Assembly (NCBI GenBank): GCA_035711465.1 | Contig: DASTCC010000119.1 | Span: forward strand, 1-12,561 | Length of the DNA: 12,561 nt | Direction of reading: 5' to 3' | Source of the DNA: DASTCC01 sp035711465 | Lineage (GTDB): Bacteria; Acidobacteriota; Vicinamibacteria; Vicinamibacterales; SCN-69-37 | In this document: one piece after another, positions 1-5,475 of the stretch | Numbering within the stretch: position 1 is the stretch's first letter | How the letters are laid out: every line of letters begins with the position of its first letter | Program-made: the position numbers and the translations under genes | The notes under the pieces: generated by a model | The model's input: the letters and a program-made list of their open reading frames with translations, nothing else | Databases searched by the model: none | What the model was told of the DNA's origin: nothing

Positions 1-1160
1 CTCTGTTCGCCGGTACGACGGCGACACCCGCGCTCGCGTCTGGCCAGTCTCCGCAGCCGTGCGTGCAGGCGGTGCTCACCGCGACCGAGGCCGCCGCGCT
101 GCTGAGGATCGACGTCGCCGTGGTCGAACGGCACGCCGCGCTCGGCGCGCTCCCCGGCCGCCGCCTCGGGTCCGAATGGCGGTTCAGCTGCACGGCACTG
201 ATGACCTGGCTCGGTGGAAGCGAACCGCCAGCGCTCGGATCGGCCACGCCGCTCACCGCGCCGGAGATGGCCGCGATCGCCGCCGCGGGCACTCGATCGG
301 TCCAGGCGGCGACGACGTCCGCCGGAGCCAGCACGACGAACGAGTCGCAGGCGAAGCCAGTCGGAGAGGCTCCGCAAGAACGCGCGGCCGAAGAGATCTT
401 CCTGCGCAGCCAGCGAGTGCTGCTCGGACGTGGCGACGTGGTCATGGACTTCGGGCAGTTCTACGGCCGTCACGACGATCACGCGCTCGCGTCGATAGGC
501 GACGCGATTGGACTGTCCACGGTCCGGCAGGAACTGTCGACCACCTTCCTCCAGGCCCGCGTCGGCCTGTTCGCGGAAACCGAGCTCTTCGCCTCCGTGT
601 CGTTCAACGATCGCGAGAACCGCCACTTCTTCGGCAACACCGACCTCTCGCGCGACCGCCAGCGCACGTTCGGCGGCACGAGCCTCGGCATCCGCCGCAC
701 GCTGATGAAGGAAGGCGCGCGACGACCGAACATGATCGCCACGTTCACCGGCCACGTTCCGACCGATGACGGCCCGTACCTGCTCGGAGGCGGCGTGGTG
801 CTCGTCAAGAGCATCGACCCGGCCGCGCTGTTCCTGAATGCCAATTACTTCGAGACGATCAGGCGCGGCTCTTCGCCGGCGTTCGGCACGACACCCGACT
901 ACACCGTCGACGTCTCGGTTGGCTATGCGCTGGCCGTGAACGACACGCTCGCGGTGAACATGTCGGTCACCGGCGTGTTCACCGGCGAGGGCACGACCTT
1001 CGACAACACGCGACTGCGTCAGCCGAGTACCTTCAGCGCCCGCTTCGGCGTCACGTCCTGGCTGGCGCGGGGGCTCTACGTCGAGCCGTCGCTGAGCTTC
1101 GGCTTGACGGGACCCGGCCGCAGCTTTGCGTTCGGGCTGACGTTCCCGTACTCGTTCTGA
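1..1160 (+). CDS. Exported outer-membrane beta-barrel protein with N-terminal excisionase-like helix-turn-helix (5' partial)
   Basis: The reading frame is open to the left edge (first full codon at 3-5), so the start lies outside the window. The first visible residues, LFAGTTATPALA followed by SGQ, look like the end of a signal peptide with an A-L-A cleavage site near residue 12. Residues 25-71 match the excisionase/MerR-like HTH pattern: LTATEAAALLRI, then LPGRRLGSEWRF, then ALMTWL. An Ala/Thr-rich linker follows. From about residue 140 to the end, alternating polar and hydrophobic strands and a C-terminal Phe (FGLTFPYSF) resemble an outer-membrane barrel with a terminal beta-signal. Internal GTG codons at 59 and 63 lack a Shine-Dalgarno sequence and would discard the signal peptide, so I do not take them as starts. 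The substrate is unknown. A DNA-binding fold on an exported protein is odd; it may bind something else. The barrel call is from pattern only. Confidence 0.7.
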   Translation, partial: LFAGTTATPALASGQSPQPCVQAVLTATEAAALLRIDVAVVERHAALGALPGRRLGSEWRFSCTALMTWLGGSEPPALGSATPLTAPEMAAIAAAGTRSVQAATTSAGASTTNESQAKPVGEAPQERAAEEIFLRSQRVLLGRGDVVMDFGQFYGRHDDHALASIGDAIGLSTVRQELSTTFLQARVGLFAETELFASVSFNDRENRHFFGNTDLSRDRQRTFGGTSLGIRRTLMKEGARRPNMIATFTGHVPTDDGPYLLGGGVVLVKSIDPAALFLNANYFETIRRGSSPAFGTTPDYTVDVSVGYALAVNDTLAVNMSVTGVFTGEGTTFDNTRLRQPSTFSARFGVTSWLARGLYVEPSLSFGLTGPGRSFAFGLTFPYSF

Positions 1161-1169
1161 CGAGCGCGC

Positions 1170-1191
1170 ACGCCGGGACGCTGCCCGGCGT
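1170..1191. terminator. Candidate bidirectional terminator hairpin between convergent genes
   Basis: ACGCCGGG (1170-1177) and CCCGGCGT (1184-1191) form a perfect 8-bp GC-rich stem around a 6-nt loop. It lies in the 33-bp gap between the stop of the barrel gene and the stop of the amidohydrolase. There is no T-run on either side, so intrinsic termination is only plausible. Confidence 0.45.
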
Positions 1192-1193
1192 CG

Positions 1194-2777
1194 TCAGCGT
1201 CCGGCTTTCGCCCGCTCCTGCTTCTGCTTCTCGACCATCGCCGCGACGTCGGCAAGCAGCTGCTTCGCGTCGTAGACGATGCCGTCTTTGATCGTGTACT
1301 TGATGCCGCCGACGCGCTCGATCCGTCCGGTCCGATCGTTCAGGCGCACCGCGCCGGTGCCGTAGAGCACCTTCATGTTCTGCAGCGGATTCTGATCGAC
1401 GATCACCATGTCCGCAAGCATCCCGGCGCGGACGATGCCGAACTCGATCGGCCGGCCGCTGGGCTCGTGAAGCGCCTGCGCCGCGTGCATCGTCGCGCCG
1501 CGAATCACCTCGAGCGGATGAAACCCGGCTTCCTGCAGGAGCTCGAGCTCGTGGATGTAGCCGAAGCCCCAGGTGTTGTAGATGTACGCCGCGTCATCGC
1601 TCGCGGTCACGCGGCCGCCGATCTTCTTGTAGTCGTTCAGCAACCGGAACCAGACCTGGTAGAAGTTCCGCCAGGCGATCTCGTCGTGCGACGTCCAGTC
1701 GAAGTAGTAGGAGCCGTGGTTCTCGCGCGACGGCGAGTAGAAGTCCATCAGCGACGGCAGCGTGTACTTGTCGTGCCAGTCGGCGTTGCGCATCCGCATC
1801 ACGTCGCGGCTCGCGGCGTAGGCGGTCATGGTCGGATCCATGATCGTGCCGAGCTTCGCCTGTTCCTGCAGGTACGCATTCCACTCGGGACTGCCGGGCG
1901 GATGGATCTTGTCCCACAGCCGCGCGACCTGGCCAAAGCGGTACTGCTCGTCGTTGTAGTTCATCTCCGGCGGCCAGGGCTGCACCTCGTAGTCCTTGAG
2001 CAGCGCCTCGAAGTGCCCGTAGAAATGCGTGACCGTGCCGAGCCCGAGCTTCGCCGCGGTGAGCGCGTTCATCTGCGCGACGCCGCGCTGCTCGAGGTGC
2101 GCCGTCGATCCGAGGCCATGCCGCTTCGCCTCGCTGAGCAGCGCCGCCATGATCTCGGGCGGATAGGCAACGAGCTTCATCCCGTCCACACCGTTGGCCG
2201 CGCACCAGCGCACCCACTCCCGCGCCTTCTCCGGCGTGTCGACGATGCCGCCGCTCCAGCCCGCGCCCGGCCGCTGGTAGTTGAAGATGCGCGGCGCGAC
2301 GATCGCGTTCTTCGCGCTGCGATCTTTCTCCTGCAGCGCCTGGGCCTGGTTCGTGAGCTCGACGCCGCGGCCGGCCGTGACGCCGTGAGCCATCCACAGC
2401 TTGTAGACGTACTCGTGACTCGGCGCCTTCCGGGGATCGCCGAGGTGCATGTGCAGGTTGATGAACCCGGGCATGAGGTACATGCCGGTGGCGTCGATCT
2501 CGTGATCGGCCTGCGGCGGCCGATTCGGGCGCAGCGGCAGCCCCGGCGTCCCGGCGCTGACGATGCGCGCGATGCGATCGCCCTCGACGATGACGTCCAT
2601 CGGTCCGACCGGCGGTGCGCCGGTGCCGTCGATGACCATGACGCCGCGGATCGCCAGCATCTTGAACGGACCGGCGCCTTCGTCGGGCCTCCGATCGGGA
2701 GACGGGATCATGCCCCCCTGCTGAGCGGAGAGCGCGGCGACCGACGCGAAGACGGCGGCGAGAAGGATCTGGCGCAT
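1194..2777 (-). CDS. Secreted metal-dependent amidohydrolase
   Basis: This 527-residue protein belongs to the amidohydrolase superfamily (imidazolonepropionase/prolidase-like). A signal peptide (MRQILLAAVFASVAALSAQ) predicts export. The N-terminal beta-sandwich segment contains VMVIDGTGAPP, and PGFINLHMH carries the HxH metal pair (H109, H111). Other likely metal or catalytic residues are K201 (DGMKLV, a possible carboxylated Lys), H227 (STAHLEQ), H251 (VTHFYGH) and D394 or D395 (TASDDA). The C-terminal ADMVIVDQNPL segment returns to the sandwich domain. About 140 residues separate H251 from the Asp, longer than I expect for the family, and are rich in Trp and Tyr. The substrate cannot be read from the sequence; a peptide-like or cyclic amide is possible. 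The gene appears monocistronic. The start is ATG 2777, with no Shine-Dalgarno but a TAGAAT box 6 nt upstream, which suggests a leaderless message. Confidence 0.9.
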   Translation of the reverse strand: MRQILLAAVFASVAALSAQQGGMIPSPDRRPDEGAGPFKMLAIRGVMVIDGTGAPPVGPMDVIVEGDRIARIVSAGTPGLPLRPNRPPQADHEIDATGMYLMPGFINLHMHLGDPRKAPSHEYVYKLWMAHGVTAGRGVELTNQAQALQEKDRSAKNAIVAPRIFNYQRPGAGWSGGIVDTPEKAREWVRWCAANGVDGMKLVAYPPEIMAALLSEAKRHGLGSTAHLEQRGVAQMNALTAAKLGLGTVTHFYGHFEALLKDYEVQPWPPEMNYNDEQYRFGQVARLWDKIHPPGSPEWNAYLQEQAKLGTIMDPTMTAYAASRDVMRMRNADWHDKYTLPSLMDFYSPSRENHGSYYFDWTSHDEIAWRNFYQVWFRLLNDYKKIGGRVTASDDAAYIYNTWGFGYIHELELLQEAGFHPLEVIRGATMHAAQALHEPSGRPIEFGIVRAGMLADMVIVDQNPLQNMKVLYGTGAVRLNDRTGRIERVGGIKYTIKDGIVYDAKQLLADVAAMVEKQKQERAKAGR

Positions 2778-2783
2778 GGCGGC

Positions 2784-2789
2784 ATTCTA
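2784..2789 (-). promoter_or_regulatory. Candidate -10 box of the amidohydrolase, leaderless type
   Basis: On the minus strand TAGAAT is followed by GCCGCC and then the ATG, so transcription would begin at or beside the start codon. No good -35 hexamer is seen 16-18 nt upstream. Confidence 0.4.
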
Positions 2790-2874
2790 GCGTCGTCACC
2801 CACATCGCAGGACCTGCGTGTGCCTTCGGAAGCTCGTTCGCGCCGGTGCCGTCGGGTGCTCCGGGTCCGACACA

Positions 2875-2905
2875 TTGTTCCATCTTCAGAGATGGGCATT
2901 AGGAT
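2875..2905 (+). promoter_or_regulatory. Weak candidate promoter of the 62-residue gene
   Basis: TTGTTC (2875-2880) and TAGGAT (2900-2905) are 19 nt apart, slightly long for a sigma-70 promoter. This AT-richer patch lies in the 165-bp gap between the divergent amidohydrolase and the small gene. It would give a leader of about 30 nt that contains the Shine-Dalgarno sequence. Confidence 0.3.
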
Positions 2906-2942
2906 GGGCTTATCCCCCGCGAGACCGGAGAAAGGACATCCG

Positions 2943-3131
2943 ATGAAGAAGGACCTTCGCATGGAGGGCATGTCGCCCGATCCCGACGATCTCGCCGATG
3001 AGAAGCCGCACGAGCCGACCGATCGGGAACGCGATGACTGGGAAGAGCTCGGCGGGCACAAGGCGCAGCGGGATCGTTCAGCACCGCACGTGCCGCCGCT
3101 CGAGGACGGGAAGATCAAGGGCGAGGATTAG
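2943..3131 (+). CDS. Small, highly polar hypothetical protein (62 aa)
   Basis: ATG 2943 is preceded by GGAGAAAGGA with the AAAGGA core ending 6 nt before the start, a clear ribosome binding site, so this is a real start even though the same frame stays open far upstream as antisense to the amidohydrolase. The product begins MKKDLRMEGMSPDPDDLADE and consists mostly of Asp, Glu, Lys, Arg and Pro. It has no membrane segment, signal peptide or cysteine. It is probably cytoplasmic and largely disordered. I do not recognise a family. It is divergent from the amidohydrolase and convergent with the sulfite-oxidase-like gene, so it is a separate transcription unit. Confidence 0.7.
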   Translation: MKKDLRMEGMSPDPDDLADEKPHEPTDRERDDWEELGGHKAQRDRSAPHVPPLEDGKIKGED

Positions 3132-3136
3132 CGCCA

Positions 3137-3146
3137 CCGTCGACGG
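3137..3146. repeat. Perfect 10-bp palindrome in a convergent gap
   Basis: CCGTCGACGG lies between the stop of the 62-residue gene and the stop of the sulfite-oxidase-like gene. It could be part of a weak hairpin, but no T-run follows, and it may be chance. Confidence 0.2.
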
Positions 3147-3154
3147 ATCGCGGA

Positions 3155-3862
3155 TCACGAGTACCGATCGTTCAACCACGGCTCCGCCGTGTTGGAGTAC
3201 CCTCGAACTTCCCAAAAGCCCCGCTTGTCATTCGCCACGAACTCGATGCGTCGCACCCATTTCGTGCCCTTCCACGCGTAGAGCTTCGGGGTGATGACTC
3301 GCACCGGCCCGCCGTGCTCGCGCGGCAGCGGTTGCCCGTCCCAGGTGTGCACCAGCAGCACGTCGTCTTCCGTCGCGCGCGCGAGCGGGAGGTTGGTCGT
3401 GTACGGAATGTCGGTGCCCGGCGCCGCGTCGTAGCCGGTGAACAGCACAAAGCGGACGTCGTCGTCCGGCACGACGAGCTCGGCGAGATCGCGCATGCGG
3501 ACACCGCGCCAGTGGTTGTCGAACCGGCTCCACGTCGTCACGCAGTGGAAGTCGCTGATGTCGTCGGTCTGCGGCAGCGATATGAATCCGTCCCAGCTGA
3601 GCGTCACCGGGTTGTGGACACGGCCGCCGATCTCGAGACGCCAATCATCGAGTGAGATGTCCGGCACGTCGCCGAGATCGAGCACCGGCCAGTTCCTCAC
3701 CTCGTGTTGACCGATGGGCAGTCTCGGCAGGCCGTCGCGATTGGCGGGCCCGCTGCCCCGCGGCGTGCCGCTGCTCACGTCGACGTTGACGGTCTCGGCA
3801 TGCAATCGACGCTGCCGCTCGATGTAGGCCATGCGTTTGCTGACGAGGTCGGCGCGGCTCAT
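3155..3862 (-). CDS. Sulfite-oxidase-like molybdopterin oxidoreductase, soluble
   Basis: This 235-residue protein matches the oxidoreductase molybdopterin-binding domain (sulfite oxidase fold) of YedY/MsrP-like proteins. Visible hallmarks are WRLEIGGRV (74-82), FHCVTTWSRFDNHWRGV (105-121) with C107 as the expected Mo-coordinating Cys, and the segment HGGPVRVITPKLYAWKGTKW (183-202), which lines the cofactor pocket in the family. The N-terminus is charged (MSRADLVSKRMAYIERQRR) with no Tat or Sec signal, so it should be cytoplasmic, unlike MsrP. There is no heme domain and no adjacent membrane cytochrome gene. Its physiological substrate and electron partner are unknown. It is the last gene of a three-gene operon: its ATG overlaps the ybaK stop as ATGA, with GGGAG about 6 nt upstream, indicating translational coupling. 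Confidence 0.88.
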   Translation of the reverse strand: MSRADLVSKRMAYIERQRRLHAETVNVDVSSGTPRGSGPANRDGLPRLPIGQHEVRNWPVLDLGDVPDISLDDWRLEIGGRVHNPVTLSWDGFISLPQTDDISDFHCVTTWSRFDNHWRGVRMRDLAELVVPDDDVRFVLFTGYDAAPGTDIPYTTNLPLARATEDDVLLVHTWDGQPLPREHGGPVRVITPKLYAWKGTKWVRRIEFVANDKRGFWEVRGYSNTAEPWLNDRYS

Positions 3863-4350
3863 GAGGACTCCCGTTCAGACACTATCGCGACGTCCACCGG
3901 CGTCGCGCCAAGAACGCGCACGAGCTCGCCCGGCGCGATCGACACCAGGAACCCGCGACGGCCGCCGTTGACGTAGATGCGTTCGAGATCGAGGATCGTC
4001 CGTTCGACGAAGACCGGCAGCGGCTTGCGGGTGCCGAACGGCGAAGTGCCGCCGACCTGGTAGCCGGTGTGGCGCTCGGCCACGGCCGGCGCGCACGGCG
4101 CGACCGACTTCCGGCCGAGCTGCCGCGCCAGTTGCTTCGTCGACACCTCGCGATCGCCGTGCATCAGCACGATCAGCGGGCGCTTCGCCTCGTCGTCCAT
4201 CACCAGCGTCTTGACGACGGCATGCTCGTCGACGCCGAGCTCACGCGCCGAGACGGGCGTGCCGCCGCGCTCTTCGTAGCGGTACGGGTGTTCCGTGAAG
4301 GCGACGCCGTGCTTGCGCAGCATGTGCACGGCTGGCGTGGCGGAGGACAC
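3859..4350 (-). CDS. ybaK: Cys-tRNA(Pro) deacylase, YbaK/EbsC family
   Basis: This 163-residue protein has the length and motifs of YbaK, which hydrolyses Cys mischarged onto tRNA(Pro). K47 in VVKTLVM matches the conserved catalytic Lys. GYQVGGTSPFG (96-106) is the signature glycine-rich loop, and VNGGRRGFLVSI is the conserved C-terminal strand. The start is GTG 4350: AGGA, overlapping the TAG stop of the upstream quinone oxidoreductase, lies 8 nt before it. The next Met (residue 10) would remove part of the first conserved helix. It sits between the oxidoreductase (10-nt gap) and the molybdopterin gene (4-nt overlap), so all three should be co-translated. Closely related INS-superfamily deacylases could share these motifs. 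Confidence 0.92.
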   Translation of the reverse strand: MSSATPAVHMLRKHGVAFTEHPYRYEERGGTPVSARELGVDEHAVVKTLVMDDEAKRPLIVLMHGDREVSTKQLARQLGRKSVAPCAPAVAERHTGYQVGGTSPFGTRKPLPVFVERTILDLERIYVNGGRRGFLVSIAPGELVRVLGATPVDVAIVSERESS

Positions 4351-4360
4351 GATCGGATTC

Positions 4361-5377
4361 CTACGCCTGTCGGTTCACGAGCACGACCTTGCCGATCACG
4401 TCGCCGGCTTCCAGCCTGCCGTGCGCCTCGGCGGCCTCGCCGAGCGGCAGCACCACGTTCACCAGCGGACGAATGCGGCCGGATTCGATGTGCCGCCACG
4501 CCTCGCGCTCGAGGGCGGCGGCGATCGCCCCTTTCTCCGCCGACGTCCCGATGCGCAAGGTCGATCCGGTGATCGTCAGCCGTCGCAGCATGATCTTCTG
4601 GAGCGAGAGCTCCGCCGAGGCGCCGCGCATCAACCCGATCTGCACGAGCCGGCCTTCACGCGCGAGGCAGTCGAGGTTCCGCGGCGCGTAGCTGCCGCCG
4701 ATGAAATCGAGCACGACGTCGACGCCGCGCCGGTCCGTGAGCGCCGCCACCTCGGCGACGAAGTCCTCAATGCGATGGTTGATCGCGCGGATCGCGCCGA
4801 GCTCGAGCGCGACCCGGCACTTCTCCTCCGTGCCGCACGTCGTGATCACGCGGCTGCCGAGCGCCGTCGCGATCTGAATCGCCATCGATCCGATGCCGCT
4901 GGTGCCGCCATGGACGAGCAGCGTCTCGCCCGGCCGTAAACGGCCACGCTCGAAGACGTTCGTCCACACGGTGAACGCGGTTTCGGGCAGCGCCGCGGCG
5001 TGCACGAGATCGAGCGATGCCGGCTTCGGCAGACACTGAACGGCCGGCGCGACACAACGCTGCGCGTAGCCGCCGCCCGAGACGAGCGCCATCACCTCGT
5101 CGCCTTCGCGCCATCGCCGGCCGCTGGCAGAAGCGGGCGGTCCATCGGGACCGTCGGCGCCAAGCGCGACGATCCGGCCAGCGACTTCGAGTCCGGGGAT
5201 GTCGGTCACGCCGGGCGGCGGCGGGTACTGTCCCTGGCGTTGCGAAAGATCGGGCCGGTTGACACCCGCCGCGGCGACGTCGATCAGCACCTCGCCGGCG
5301 CCGGGTGTGGGCTCGGGGCGTTCGACGAGGCGAAGCACGTCGGGTGGACCAGGCTGGCTGATTTCGATGGCCTGCAC
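4361..5377 (-). CDS. NAD(P)H quinone oxidoreductase, PIG3-type (zinc-independent MDR family)
   Basis: This 338-residue medium-chain reductase should transfer hydride from NAD(P)H to quinone or enone acceptors in the cytoplasm. The N-terminal GroES-like domain has AGVNRPDLSQRQGQYPPPPG (37-56), typical of the PIG3/TP53I3 group, and PGLEVAGRI. The Rossmann segment is LLVHGGTSGIGSMAIQIA (153-170), followed by DVVLDFIGG. No Zn-binding Cys/His set is seen. A Gly/Pro/Ala/Ser-rich insert lies at about 74-89. The start is GTG 5377; the in-frame stop upstream at 5417-5419 limits other choices, and no strong Shine-Dalgarno is visible. It leads the operon with ybaK and the sulfite-oxidase-like gene. The native substrate is not known. 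Confidence 0.9.
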   Translation of the reverse strand: MQAIEISQPGPPDVLRLVERPEPTPGAGEVLIDVAAAGVNRPDLSQRQGQYPPPPGVTDIPGLEVAGRIVALGADGPDGPPASASGRRWREGDEVMALVSGGGYAQRCVAPAVQCLPKPASLDLVHAAALPETAFTVWTNVFERGRLRPGETLLVHGGTSGIGSMAIQIATALGSRVITTCGTEEKCRVALELGAIRAINHRIEDFVAEVAALTDRRGVDVVLDFIGGSYAPRNLDCLAREGRLVQIGLMRGASAELSLQKIMLRRLTITGSTLRIGTSAEKGAIAAALEREAWRHIESGRIRPLVNVVLPLGEAAEAHGRLEAGDVIGKVVLVNRQA

Positions 5378-5475
5378 GGGCGCTCGATTCGTTGTGCGCT
5401 GCCGATGATGGCAACGTCACGCAGAGCAATCCTATGCAGTTGACCTGCGGCGAACAACGCCGCCTGCCGGCGCGC
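5378..5475. other. 98-bp spacer between two minus-strand operons
   Basis: The spacer lies between the stop of the ADOP permease and the start of the quinone oxidoreductase. It should hold the oxidoreductase promoter, but I see no convincing -35/-10 pair. GGCGAACAACGCC can form only a 4-bp stem. No T-rich terminator is visible. Confidence 0.4.

Noticed and set aside
1..1160. Excisionase-like motif as evidence of an integrated mobile element
   Set aside because: No integrase, attachment repeat or other phage gene is present, and the domain is fused to a barrel behind a signal-like peptide.
1467..2942. Long plus-strand open frame opposite the amidohydrolase, continuous with the 62-residue gene
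   Set aside because: It is antisense to a protein with clear motifs and a signal peptide. Its Arg/Val-rich composition is the usual artefact of GC-rich complementary codons. Only the last 62 codons, with their own ribosome binding site, are kept.
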